A stretch of DNA of 64,000 nucleotides from Ruminococcus sp. FC2018 (GTDB lineage: Bacteria > Bacillota > Clostridia > Oscillospirales > Ruminococcaceae), in the NCBI RefSeq assembly GCF_000621805.1, contig NZ_JHXH01000011.1, positions 1-64,000 of the forward strand, given 5' to 3'. Position 1 is the stretch's first letter, and every line of letters begins with the position of its first letter. The position numbers were made by a program, and so were the translations under genes. The notes beneath the pieces are model-generated. The model did no database searches. It had not been told where the DNA came from and saw only the letters and a list, made by a program, of their open reading frames with translations. Shown piece after piece: positions 16,414-25,925 of this stretch.

Positions 16414-17565
16414 TTATTCGCTCATGCCTAACAATTCGTAAAAATTCATATCCGATTCTTCCATGCATTCGTTTTTAAACAGTGCTTGTTCAATCAAACC
16501 ACATAGGCTGCTATGATAAGAAAAAGGTGAACCATCACGGGTATATAATATCCTTTTATCAGCATTTGCAAGGGATTCTTCGCAAGCAGTATTCCACTTA
16601 AGAGATGATTCATCACGACGAATTGTTTCTGCAATCATATATAGTTCTTTACCTGATCTATTATTTGTCGTGGTAAAGCAATTTGATAAGAACTTACATT
16701 TTGTATCTCTAGTGCTATCAGAACGAGCAGGGAACACATAATTCACATATGTAGTCCAATCTTCTGCTAATTGCTTAGCATTTATGCTTGAAACTTTAAT
16801 TGAAACATACTTTATTCCCATTAAGCTTCCTGCATTCTTTTTCCTCAAAATGTACTCCAAATATAACTGAGGGAAAATATATTCAGGTTTAAAACAATCA
16901 TTTTCATGCCTAACTTTAATTGAACACAATGCCATTAATGGCCAATACAAAAGATACTCATCTTCATCGAACCATTCTTCATTACTCAGTTCATTGATCT
17001 TCTCAGGAATATGGCTCAGGTCAACAACTTTCATTTCCAAGGCTTTTTCTGTGGGCTTCAAAGCAACTAATTGCATTGAATCAATTGTTGGTCGATTCAT
17101 TTCAACCCAAGATGTATATACTGATGCTCCAGCATATAAGCACGGCAGACCCGGTGAACTATATCTTTGCGTAGAGATAATAGTCCGCCTATTTAGTGGA
17201 ATGTGAAACATCTGATCATCAGTGTAATCATCAAGCTCATTATTTATTCTTCCTCTAAACATGCATTTTTCATCTAACGAACTATACAAAAGCGGCGATT
17301 CATCAATATCTAAAGCATTCAAAGCTCTTTCAAAATTATTATGTGCATTATAGTGATTCCCACGGAAATAGTTTGAAAGTACAAACATGCAAGATCTTTT
17401 GAATCTTGTTATTCGTTCTACTACTGATTTATTAGCACCATACATTTTTAATGCGATTACATAAGAATTTAAAAGCCTATTGACCTCATGTTTAAAATCA
17501 TCTGAATTAAATACAATTGGAAAATCTAGTATTCCTATGTCTTTTAAGTTTTCAATAATGCTCAT
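16414..17565 (-). CDS. RES-domain protein (NAD-phosphorylase-like fold) in the phosphonate module
   Basis: This 383-residue protein carries a pattern typical of RES domains: an early MFRGR (Arg104), then MFHIPLNRR, QRYSSPGLPCLYAGAS and TSWVEMNRP with a conserved Glu near 155. A Ser-containing segment near the C terminus is less certain. Characterised RES proteins are toxins that degrade NAD+ together with an Xre/MbcA-type antitoxin. No antitoxin gene is adjacent here, and there is a roughly 100-residue N-terminal extension. It starts one base after the reductase stop with no visible ribosome site, so it depends on coupling. It is more A+T-rich than aepY. It could be a domesticated enzyme of the glycan pathway or a defence or toxin gene carried in the operon. 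Confidence 0.65.
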   Translation of the reverse strand: MSIIENLKDIGILDFPIVFNSDDFKHEVNRLLNSYVIALKMYGANKSVVERITRFKRSCMFVLSNYFRGNHYNAHNNFERALNALDIDESPLLYSSLDEKCMFRGRINNELDDYTDDQMFHIPLNRRTIISTQRYSSPGLPCLYAGASVYTSWVEMNRPTIDSMQLVALKPTEKALEMKVVDLSHIPEKINELSNEEWFDEDEYLLYWPLMALCSIKVRHENDCFKPEYIFPQLYLEYILRKKNAGSLMGIKYVSIKVSSINAKQLAEDWTTYVNYVFPARSDSTRDTKCKFLSNCFTTTNNRSGKELYMIAETIRRDESSLKWNTACEESLANADKRILYTRDGSPFSYHSSLCGLIEQALFKNECMEESDMNFYELLGMSE

Positions 17566-17566
17566 A

Positions 17567-18679
17567 TCAAGTTATAATTGTCAAATATAGTTTTTCTATT
17601 ACATCATCACTTAATTTCACAGGGTTGTTCTTCAGTCTGTCGGGGTTTACCGACGTTTTCAGCACGTCTATGTCATTGGCGTCCTTGGCCTTTGGCGATT
17701 CTAGCTCAAGGCTGTCAACTATATGTGCAAGCTTTTCATCAGCCTTTTCAGCTGTCGGACAACCCATAGCAGCAGCTATTTCATTGAACGACTCTTTGAG
17801 ATACTGCTCTCCACGCTTATCTATGCACTTATCCGTGTTTGCAATCATATAAGGGAAAAGCACCTTATCACAAAGGGCAGCAGCATGACCGTGGGCTATT
17901 CCATAAAGGCTCGTCAGCTTATAGCACATAGCATGACCTGCTGTGGTTTGCGTGATGTTGATCGCCTTGCCTGCAATATTTGCAGCTTTAAGCATTTTTG
18001 CGTTTGCATTTTCGTCATTTGATAGATAATCGTCCATATTAGCAAGAATAAGCTGTATAGCTTCCTTTGAATACTGTTTGCTCTCATCTGTACTGTTAAC
18101 AGACCAGAAAGACTCTATTGCATGACAAAACGCATCCATCATAGTTGCTTTTTTCTGATATATCGGAAGTGTTTTCAGAACACTTGCATCAAAAAGCACA
18201 GTGCCTGGAATACAGCTATCGCTTGTTACGCTCTGCTTTTCTCCATTGTAATAAATAACTGCATAACGAGTCGCCTCGCTTCCGGTTCCGGCTGTTGTCG
18301 GAACTGCAAAGAGAACAATATCATTCGGAACTATCTCCTGTTTAAGATAATTCTCGCTGCTGTCCATATTAGAATACAGCTTGATGCATTTTGCAACATC
18401 TATAGCAGAACCGCCGCCAACAACAGCGATCATTTCACACGACTCTTTATGGAACAACTCAACACCCCTGACAACGCTTTCGTAATTGGGATTAGGCTCA
18501 AAGTCGCTGAAACGAACTACTTTAATGCCGGATCTGTTTTCAAGTGATTCAAAGTATTCATTAAGTCTTAGAAACCTTATTGAATTATCACATACAAGTA
18601 AGATCTTCTTTACTTTCTTTTCAGCAAAATACAAATCTAATTCTGCGTAATTCTCACTGGCATATAGTATGCTCTGCAT
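17567..18679 (-). CDS. iron-type alcohol dehydrogenase, probable phosphonoacetaldehyde reductase
   Basis: This 370-residue group III (iron-dependent) alcohol dehydrogenase has VVGGGSAIDVAKC near residue 90, PTTAGTGSEATRYAV near 129, and the metal-binding histidines in DAFCHAIESFWS and GIAHGHAAAL. It lies between aepY and the PEP mutase fusion with a 1-base overlap (TAATG) with the latter, so it most likely reduces phosphonoacetaldehyde to 2-hydroxyethylphosphonate, as PhpC-type enzymes do. No AEP transaminase is present in the window, which argues against 2-aminoethylphosphonate as the end product. The family is certain; the substrate is inferred from context. Confidence 0.87.
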   Translation of the reverse strand: MQSILYASENYAELDLYFAEKKVKKILLVCDNSIRFLRLNEYFESLENRSGIKVVRFSDFEPNPNYESVVRGVELFHKESCEMIAVVGGGSAIDVAKCIKLYSNMDSSENYLKQEIVPNDIVLFAVPTTAGTGSEATRYAVIYYNGEKQSVTSDSCIPGTVLFDASVLKTLPIYQKKATMMDAFCHAIESFWSVNSTDESKQYSKEAIQLILANMDDYLSNDENANAKMLKAANIAGKAINITQTTAGHAMCYKLTSLYGIAHGHAAALCDKVLFPYMIANTDKCIDKRGEQYLKESFNEIAAAMGCPTAEKADEKLAHIVDSLELESPKAKDANDIDVLKTSVNPDRLKNNPVKLSDDVIEKLYLTIIT

Positions 18680-20697
18680 TATACATCCTCCGGAATAAGT
18701 CTGATTATTTCCTTAAACGGCATACAGATATCATCGCATTCCTTGGCACGATGATGTTCAAGAATTATTTTAGCTGCGTTCTGCATTGCCGGGAAGCCGG
18801 TTCTTGTGAGTTGATTTGCATAAATAACAACGTTTACGCCACGCTCTTTGAACTCTTCTTCAGTAACAGTATTAAAAGAAGTTGGTACAACTACGATAGG
18901 TGTTGTTTTGTCTTTATTGCGGAACTTCTCAACAAACTCAAATATCTCTGCTGGATCTTTCTTTCGGCTATGAATCATGATCGCATCAGCGCCTGCATCC
19001 GTGAATGCAAACGCTCTTTCAAGAGCATCATCCATTCCCTGCTCAAGAATCAAGCTTTCTATTCTTGCACAGATCATAAATTCTTTGGTCTTCTGCGCTT
19101 TCTTACCGGCTTTTATCTTTTCACAGAAATCCGGGATAGAGGCTTGAGTCTGCTTTACCTCAGTTCCAAACAAACTATTCTTCTTTAATCCAGTCTTATC
19201 CTCAATAATGACCATTGACACGCCCATTCTTTCGAGTGTACGAACAGTATATACGAAGTGCTCAGTCAACCCGCCGGTATCGCCATCAAAAATGATCGGT
19301 TTTGTGGTAACTTCCATAATATCATCAATAGTACGGAAGCGGCTTGTCATATCTACAAGCTCTATATCAGGTTTACCTTTTGCAGTTGAATCACAAAGTG
19401 AGCTTACCCACATTGCGTCAAACTGTCTTGCACCGCCGTTTTCATTAACCACGGTGTTTTCAACGATAAGCCCAGTAAGACCGCTGTGTGCTTCCATTGC
19501 AGTTATTGTGCCTTTCATGGCAAGAACCTTACGGAGTCTTCCCCTTCTCATATCTGGTGTTGCAAGCTCTGAGCGAGAGCGGTTTTCAAGTTCCTTATAC
19601 TTTTCATCTGCTGAATACGGATATTCCACAAGCTTTCCGCCATATTCAGCGAGAACAGATACTACCTCATCTCGTATAGGCTTTTGGAATCCGCTTACCC
19701 AGTCATCACCGTGTACAACTATATCCGGCTTATACTTTTCAAGATTATCTTTATAGCTGAGCGTCTTTTGCTCAACTACGTTATGCACGCCTACGATGTT
19801 CTCAAACATTGCCTTGCGTTCAGCATAAGGCAGCAGAGGAAAACGTTTATAGCTTACAACTGCCTCGTCTGAGAGAACACCTATTGTGAGCTTGCCAAGT
19901 CTAGCAGCTTTTTTGATAATAGCTATATGACCGCTATGGATCATATCGGTTGAAAAGCACATATATACTTTTCTGTTCTCGATTTCCTTGAGCTTTGCAG
20001 ATACAACAGCAAGGTCTTCAGGATTGTCTATTTCTGCACAGAGTCTGTTTTCTACATCAAGAGGCTTGATCATACATTTATCTGACACTTCGTTGAATGC
20101 ATTTTCAGCATAGACTTTGCGTTTTGCCTCGTCACCGCTTTCACAGAATGCCGAGATATTATCCAGCCATATCTTCCAGTCATCACGCTTGATCTTATAC
20201 AAAGGCTGTGCTTCCATCGCATCATCAAAAATGTCGATGGAAACTTTAACTATATGATCATCCTTTATGACAGCTTTGAAATCTTTCTCAGGCAGTGGCA
20301 ATGTTGAGCTTACCGTCATACAGCTTGTTTCACTTGAAACAACATCATCAAAAACAGTATTCTCAAATACAAGATCACCATGCATGAGTATGATATCATC
20401 ATCAAGGTACTCTTTTGCACAGTAAATTGAGTATATGTAGTTGGTTTTATCATATACGGGGTTGTTCACAAATGTAAAATGCAATGGTAAATCGAGTGAG
20501 TTGCAGTAGTTAACAAGTACATCATCAAAGTATCCTGTAGTCATTACGACCTCGGTAATACCGGCTGATGAGATCAGTTTAAGCTGACGGCTGAGTATTG
20601 TTTCTGTTGCAGATACCTCGGTCATGCATTTCGGATGTTCTGAGGTCAACACACCCATACGGGTGCCAAGACCTGAGTTAAGGATTAGCGATTTCAT
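18679..20697 (-). CDS. three-domain phosphonate enzyme: NTP transferase, cytidylyltransferase and PEP mutase
   Basis: This 672-residue fusion has three parts. Residues 1-235 are a LicC/PntC-like sugar-phosphate type nucleotidyltransferase (LNSGLGTRMG, HPKCM, GDLVFE). Residues 243-370 are a TagD-like cytidylyltransferase (CFSTDMIHSGH with the HxGH motif at 254-257, and YAERKAMFENI). Residues 385-672 are phosphoenolpyruvate mutase, with DGDTGG near 471 and the diagnostic EDKTGLKKNS at 499-508 (EDK-x5-NS), which separates PEP mutases from other isocitrate-lyase relatives. It would form phosphonopyruvate from PEP and activate a phosphonate as a CMP derivative for transfer to the glycan. Two-domain fusions of PEP mutase with a cytidylyltransferase are known; having both kinds of nucleotidyltransferase in one chain is notable. 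All three domains look intact. Confidence 0.9.
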   Translation of the reverse strand: MKSLILNSGLGTRMGVLTSEHPKCMTEVSATETILSRQLKLISSAGITEVVMTTGYFDDVLVNYCNSLDLPLHFTFVNNPVYDKTNYIYSIYCAKEYLDDDIILMHGDLVFENTVFDDVVSSETSCMTVSSTLPLPEKDFKAVIKDDHIVKVSIDIFDDAMEAQPLYKIKRDDWKIWLDNISAFCESGDEAKRKVYAENAFNEVSDKCMIKPLDVENRLCAEIDNPEDLAVVSAKLKEIENRKVYMCFSTDMIHSGHIAIIKKAARLGKLTIGVLSDEAVVSYKRFPLLPYAERKAMFENIVGVHNVVEQKTLSYKDNLEKYKPDIVVHGDDWVSGFQKPIRDEVVSVLAEYGGKLVEYPYSADEKYKELENRSRSELATPDMRRGRLRKVLAMKGTITAMEAHSGLTGLIVENTVVNENGGARQFDAMWVSSLCDSTAKGKPDIELVDMTSRFRTIDDIMEVTTKPIIFDGDTGGLTEHFVYTVRTLERMGVSMVIIEDKTGLKKNSLFGTEVKQTQASIPDFCEKIKAGKKAQKTKEFMICARIESLILEQGMDDALERAFAFTDAGADAIMIHSRKKDPAEIFEFVEKFRNKDKTTPIVVVPTSFNTVTEEEFKERGVNVVIYANQLTRTGFPAMQNAAKIILEHHRAKECDDICMPFKEIIRLIPEDV

Positions 20698-20711
20698 TTC
20701 TTTCTCCCATA

Positions 20712-21947
20712 TTAAAATTTTGCTTTTTCTTTTATTCGATTATATATCCAATTCATATCTTTCGGATTATCATTAAAAAGGAACCGTTTGCACTGATCAT
20801 ATTTTTTACCAAATCTAACAAAATAGGTTTCGTAATCAGAAGCATTTTTAATTTGCATCTTCAACTCATCTGTCGTGTAAGATTTTTCGCCAGGATAGTA
20901 AGAATCATACGGTGAAACCAATCCTCTCTCTTGAGTGTTATACTGATCATAATCAGGGATAAACGAAACAACTGGAATTGAAAAATAGACAGCCTCCGCA
21001 GCAGTTGATGAATAATCTGTAACTAAAATATCTATGTATCTATATATTAAGTTAATATCAAAATCACTATCAATATACATAACATTTGGACTATCTATTT
21101 TTTCTACAGAAAATGTATTTGCAGAATGCCTTTTATCTATCCAGATATAATTATTATTCTCTATGAATTGCATAAATCCTGGTTGTAGTATCGGATTGAC
21201 AAATCTACTTTCCGTCTTATTCATCTCACGAAATGTAGGACAATATAGAATCAACTTATGCTTTTTCCTTAACGAGTCCAATTTCTCCAATAGTCTTTTT
21301 TCTTTCTTAGTAATAAAAGATGGATAGTTTAGCCTTGGGTAGCTTGCCTCAATTGCGTGATTACGCTTTACCCCGAAATCATAATAAGCTACTCTTGTTG
21401 ATTCAGGTGCGGTAGTTAAATGGAATCTGTTTTTCCAACAGCCAGGAGAGAAAAATGCAGCAGAAAAAACTAAATTCAGAAAATTACGAACTGAATGTTT
21501 TAACGAGTGATTGTTATTAATATCTGCTCTCATTTTTCCGCATGCTTTAATACTTAAACCATGCCATAACAGTATTTTTATTGCGCCACAAGAAAGATGT
21601 CCAATTATATCACCATTATGACTTTTCGAACTTGAATAAGTGTTACTAACAATATGAACACCGGACTTAAAATGCCAATAAACGCCTTTGATTGTATTTT
21701 TTCTGTATGCCTCAAATCCGTTTTCGTTCAACATTTTAACTACCTTCGGATTATCAGTTACCCATATTACTTTTTTCAATCCGTAAGCTTTTTTGTTTTT
21801 TGACAAGAACTCATATAAGCATCTAGAATTATCAGCATATCTTCTTCCCATCCAAGAACCAAACAACAGAATCCTTTTATCTCTTCTTATGAATAGGCAA
21901 ACAATAGAAGTAAGTATATTCATAAAGCAGTTGTATAAATATGACAT
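20712..21947 (-). CDS. CDP-glycerol glycerophosphotransferase-family protein, candidate phosphonate transferase
   Basis: This 411-residue TagB/TagF-type protein (PF04464) has LLWHGLSIKACG near residue 150, LILYCPTFRE near 240, KRHSAN, and the TDYSSTAAEAVYFSIPVVSF signature near 323. It begins with a hydrophobic segment that may attach it to the membrane. The ATG at 21947 follows AAAGGTG; an ATG at 21971 is possible but lacks a site. It sits directly upstream of the PEP mutase fusion in the same reading direction, and no gene for making CDP-glycerol alone is present. It may therefore move a CMP-activated hydroxyethylphosphonate, or glycerol phosphate, onto the cluster 1 polymer. Donor assignment is inference. 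Confidence 0.8.
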   Translation of the reverse strand: MSYLYNCFMNILTSIVCLFIRRDKRILLFGSWMGRRYADNSRCLYEFLSKNKKAYGLKKVIWVTDNPKVVKMLNENGFEAYRKNTIKGVYWHFKSGVHIVSNTYSSSKSHNGDIIGHLSCGAIKILLWHGLSIKACGKMRADINNNHSLKHSVRNFLNLVFSAAFFSPGCWKNRFHLTTAPESTRVAYYDFGVKRNHAIEASYPRLNYPSFITKKEKRLLEKLDSLRKKHKLILYCPTFREMNKTESRFVNPILQPGFMQFIENNNYIWIDKRHSANTFSVEKIDSPNVMYIDSDFDINLIYRYIDILVTDYSSTAAEAVYFSIPVVSFIPDYDQYNTQERGLVSPYDSYYPGEKSYTTDELKMQIKNASDYETYFVRFGKKYDQCKRFLFNDNPKDMNWIYNRIKEKAKF

Positions 21948-21972
21948 TAATACACACCTTTCAATCATCATA

Positions 21973-23439
21973 TTAACTATTGGTTATATCGTTTTTTCTT
22001 ATTCTAACAATTGTAACCACGGCATACTTTATCTTTTTATGGAATATCGCAGATGTTAATACAACTAATAAAATAACTATATATCTAAGGAACGTATTTG
22101 TGTATAGGAACAAAAAGAAAAATCCAACTAGAATAAAGATAACACTGATAACTAAAACTATTCTTGTATCGTACGGATAATCCTTCTCACAATAATTCCG
22201 ACAGACATATCTCATCAACAAATAATGAAACGAAGCAAAAATGATATAACAAATCAATGTTGTATATCCTGCTGCGATATATCCAAAAATACGAATGAAC
22301 ACAAGGTTTAAAACTATATTCATCATTGCTCCAATAATGCTTACAAGCATTATAATCTTGGTCTTTTCATAATAAAATGCATATTTAGCAAACAGGTCAT
22401 ACGAAAACAGGAAATAACAACTCATTGAAACTGGAGGAATAATCCAAACAGCCTCGTAATATTCTTTCGGAGCAAAAACTCTAATTACCTCTGGTGCAAA
22501 AACAATTAGCAAAAGATTTGCTATAGCTATTATTATTAAAGAAACATATGCAATTGGTGCTATTTCTTTATTCTTCTTTGCTTTTATTTTTTGATACATC
22601 CATGGTGTAACGGTTTGAGATAAAGCAGTACTAAATAGTGTCATAATTATAGCAACTGAATAAGCAAGATTATATATACCAGATTCACCTTCGCCTATCA
22701 TTTCCTTAATCATAATACGATCAGCACTATTAAGTATTGTAGCAGATAAGTAATGAGGAATTAACGGGATACTAAAAAGCAATGCATATCTCCAATATTT
22801 CCTTGAAAAAAAAGTCTTTCCTTTAATCAAATGAAACAAATGCATCCATGAATATGCCGCAAAATCTACTATCATCCAACCGAGCACTCTTGCCGTAACT
22901 TTTTCATTTGACTGAACTACCAACAAAAACTCAAAAACGGGTTTAATTATCGATACCAATAACGTTACTATTACCAGCGCTTTATAAGTGTATTTTAATC
23001 TTTGCTCATTCGCCCAAAAATTAAATATAGCAGTGGACCATATGATTACAACCATTGCCAATACTTGTGGTGTTGTCATCGATAATAGTTCATTCCAAAA
23101 GTTACGAAACAAAACATATATAATCATCCACACAGAGGCAAGCATCGTTGTTAATCCTTCGATTGATGAAGTAAACTTCTCATGTTCATCAGAGAATTTC
23201 ACAATACCTTGTGCATGAACACCAAGATACATATTTAAGCTTATAAGTATCGTTACTATTCCTAACCACGAACTAAAAGTACCATACTGTCCATATTCTT
23301 TCGTGGACATAATACGGGTAAAAACAGGGGTAGTAATCATTGAAACGCCTTTTTGCAAAAAAGAGCACAGCAAAAACCAAATTGAAGCTCTTAACTGAAT
23401 TGGCATTGAACGATACTTCTGTACAAACACTTTTACCAT
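21973..23439 (-). CDS. wzx: Wzx-type polysaccharide flippase (cluster 1)
   Basis: This 488-residue integral membrane protein of the MOP/PST family has about 14 hydrophobic segments, starting with SIWFLLCSFLQKGVSMITTPVFTRIMS, a typical first helix of O-unit and capsule flippases. It would move the undecaprenyl-linked repeat unit of cluster 1 across the membrane. The ATG at 23439 has AAAGGA upstream; the codon at 23445 is TTG. It lies 236 bp after the O-acetyltransferase stop in reading order, and that gap shows no clear promoter or terminator. Confidence 0.9.
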   Translation of the reverse strand: MVKVFVQKYRSMPIQLRASIWFLLCSFLQKGVSMITTPVFTRIMSTKEYGQYGTFSSWLGIVTILISLNMYLGVHAQGIVKFSDEHEKFTSSIEGLTTMLASVWMIIYVLFRNFWNELLSMTTPQVLAMVVIIWSTAIFNFWANEQRLKYTYKALVIVTLLVSIIKPVFEFLLVVQSNEKVTARVLGWMIVDFAAYSWMHLFHLIKGKTFFSRKYWRYALLFSIPLIPHYLSATILNSADRIMIKEMIGEGESGIYNLAYSVAIIMTLFSTALSQTVTPWMYQKIKAKKNKEIAPIAYVSLIIIAIANLLLIVFAPEVIRVFAPKEYYEAVWIIPPVSMSCYFLFSYDLFAKYAFYYEKTKIIMLVSIIGAMMNIVLNLVFIRIFGYIAAGYTTLICYIIFASFHYLLMRYVCRNYCEKDYPYDTRIVLVISVIFILVGFFFLFLYTNTFLRYIVILLVVLTSAIFHKKIKYAVVTIVRIRKNDITNS

Positions 23440-23675
23440 AATCAATCCTTTATTCTATTTCCCTTTTTGCAACTAAAACCTATCTATGAAGACCACTATT
23501 TGCTATTTCAATCATATCCACAAGCTGCTAAAATTTGTACTATACATTTTACCTCGACCCTGTGAACTTCGGAACAACCAATATAAGCTAGTAATAGATA
23601 AGTTGACCTCAAGAAATCATTTATGCTTATGTATATTCCAATTTATAACAACCGTTTACAAAGCAAAAAAATACA

Positions 23676-24401
23676 TTAAGGGTTGTTGCTTTTGGGCATC
23701 GATGATTTGCTGCTCAGTTTAGTTATTTTATTAACCTTATTGCAAAAATCATCAACAGATATGTAATTGTGTATTAAAGGCTGTAATTGATTAGGCGTAA
23801 GTTCATACCACCTTGACTCAATCAATCGTTTTCTTATACTTTCATCGAAACGATATCTTATTAATCGCGCAGGATTGCCAGCATAAACACCATATGGCTC
23901 AAGATCGTGCAATACAATTGAACCAGCACCAACTACCGCTCCATCACCAATCTTATGGCATTTATTGGTGATAATAGCATTTACACCAATCCAAACATCA
24001 TTTCCAATAATAAGCTTTGATGTTTCAAATCTATTCTCGTCACAACATCCAAAATCTTTTAAATGAAAAATCGGATGAGTGCTAGCATAATCCATCGGAT
24101 GATTAGCATATAGTCTTTCTATACCAGTAGCGAAAGAACAATAATTTCCAACTTTCACATGCGGTCTCCACCCGCCTTGAAAAATACCGCCATACGAGCC
24201 TATTCCAACATCTATATCATATAACTCACGAAAAATCTTACGTAGAGTTAATGAATAATACTGACCACCTTCAAAGCGATTAATATACGAGAAGAAAAAG
24301 TGCCTAGTTATTTTATTCTTTGAATACATTTTTTTGGCAAGCGCGTATAGTAGTCTGCTTCTAACACATGGTGCATTAGAATACTTTGAACGATACTTCA
24401 A
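23676..24401 (-). CDS. left-handed beta-helix O-acetyltransferase (CatB/Xat family)
   Basis: This 241-residue acetyltransferase has hexapeptide repeats between residues 75 and 195. It includes GNDVWIGVNAIITNKCHKIGDGAVVGAGSIVLHDLEPYGVYAGNPAR, the usual end of the beta-helix, and a catalytic-type His in YANHPMDYAS. It would O-acetylate a sugar of the cluster 1 repeat unit. The start used is a TTG at 24401 with AAGGGG 8 bp upstream, because the homologous N terminus begins before the first ATG. Confidence 0.85.
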   Translation of the reverse strand: MKYRSKYSNAPCVRSRLLYALAKKMYSKNKITRHFFFSYINRFEGGQYYSLTLRKIFRELYDIDVGIGSYGGIFQGGWRPHVKVGNYCSFATGIERLYANHPMDYASTHPIFHLKDFGCCDENRFETSKLIIGNDVWIGVNAIITNKCHKIGDGAVVGAGSIVLHDLEPYGVYAGNPARLIRYRFDESIRKRLIESRWYELTPNQLQPLIHNYISVDDFCNKVNKITKLSSKSSMPKSNNP

Positions 24402-24443
24402 AACTCCATCCCCTTAAAAATTTTTAATTTAAAGCAACCAACA

Positions 24444-25925
24444 CTACAATCTTGCTTTTCGTTTGGTATAATCGTAGTGTAGCTTTATCATAAAATGGAA
24501 AAGTAAAACGTAATACACATAATATCTTAGGAATGAAACTAAATCTGTTCTGATAGCAAAACATAATAACGAACTAATGTATACATATTTATATAAATAG
24601 AAATTATTATGCTTATTCTTAATATAAGACATCATAAGCTTTCCGACGCCGAATCCGATGAAAAGCATATATATAATAGAAAAATAGCCAAAGTTATGGT
24701 ACGATTCAGCAATAAAAGATGAACCCATTCCGATTTTTATTTCTTGTGTATATTGAGGAGAATACAATAAACTTGTACTGAGAGAATTAATATCAATTAC
24801 ATTTCGCAAAAACGATGGCAAAACCATGACAACTGCACCAATTATAGAAAAACCATATGAATATGGAACTATGTCAGGTGTTTTATACAATACAACATCC
24901 ACTACCTCAAATGTCGAACCAGTTTCAATTAAAACATTCGTCAAAAGGCCTTCATCGCTAATCTTGTCCCATGTTTTCGAGGCCATTTCACTAACGCTAC
25001 CAGAATTAGCAATAGCTTCTCTTGAATCTCTGACAATTGAAAAAACTGCCAGTATCGCCACTCCAATTATTATTAGTTTTATTAAATCTCGTCCTTTAAT
25101 CTGCTTTATCTTATCATTATATATCAAAACGATAGCTATTACAGACTCAAAGACTCTAAATCTCGAACCTGTCATTAGATATAAAACAACATAAACCAAA
25201 TAGATAAGAATTATCAGTGTCTTTTTCTTGCTATTAGAGTAGCTGATCAACAATAGATATATGCTTGGCAAAAAGAAGTAAGATAAAAAGTAGCAGATTT
25301 TCAACAGTGTAGAACCTGTTGTCATTCCCAAAGCTTCCGAATAACCATATTTGAATGTATTTACAACATCATTATAATACTTATACAATGTGGGAACTAC
25401 AACAATAGCTAATACAATCCAGGCAACTCTTTTAATTGATTCGCTGTAATAGTTATTCTGAGAAAAATTAAGTTCTTTTGAATCAATTTGTTTTGATTTT
25501 GAGTCGCATCCAAATAAAACACCAATATTAATTACTAGCATACATATCAAAACAAAGAAACTAGCTCCGATCCTACTTGTATCTGGAATCCTACCATCAA
25601 GAATAGATCTGTAGTATGTTTTAAGAACCCTCGCCTTTCCAAATAGAACAACAAGATGTTGCCCGAAGTAGAACAAAAAACTCATAAGGAGCATACAGCT
25701 GTATACATTAATCAATCCATTCTTTAATACTGAACAACAGTAGAACAGAAATACATAAACACCAATTGCAATCATTACACAAATTGATAAAGCAAACTCA
25801 AGATTTCCATTGTAAAGTCGTTCAAACACAATCCGCAAAACAACAAGAGCCATAATTAGTATTAATGATACAACTATACATAAAAACCTATTTTTATCGA
25901 TGCGAAATCTATTTGCCACTTTCAT
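24444..25925 (-). CDS. wzy: Wzy-type oligosaccharide repeat-unit polymerase (cluster 1)
   Basis: This 493-residue membrane protein has about 12 hydrophobic segments and a large extracytoplasmic loop near residues 290-390. It is A+T-rich and poorly conserved, as polymerases of this kind are. Its start overlaps the WbsX stop by 4 bp. The call rests on topology, length and its place between an O-acetyltransferase and glycosyltransferase genes, plus the separate identification of a flippase in the same cluster. Confidence 0.75.
   Translation of the reverse strand: MKVANRFRIDKNRFLCIVVSLILIMALVVLRIVFERLYNGNLEFALSICVMIAIGVYVFLFYCCSVLKNGLINVYSCMLLMSFLFYFGQHLVVLFGKARVLKTYYRSILDGRIPDTSRIGASFFVLICMLVINIGVLFGCDSKSKQIDSKELNFSQNNYYSESIKRVAWIVLAIVVVPTLYKYYNDVVNTFKYGYSEALGMTTGSTLLKICYFLSYFFLPSIYLLLISYSNSKKKTLIILIYLVYVVLYLMTGSRFRVFESVIAIVLIYNDKIKQIKGRDLIKLIIIGVAILAVFSIVRDSREAIANSGSVSEMASKTWDKISDEGLLTNVLIETGSTFEVVDVVLYKTPDIVPYSYGFSIIGAVVMVLPSFLRNVIDINSLSTSLLYSPQYTQEIKIGMGSSFIAESYHNFGYFSIIYMLFIGFGVGKLMMSYIKNKHNNFYLYKYVYISSLLCFAIRTDLVSFLRYYVYYVLLFHFMIKLHYDYTKRKARL

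Noticed and set aside
23486-23722. A 78-codon plus-strand frame in the gap before the cluster 1 flippase
   Set aside because: It runs into the acetyltransferase gene on the other strand, has no ribosome site and no recognisable domain.
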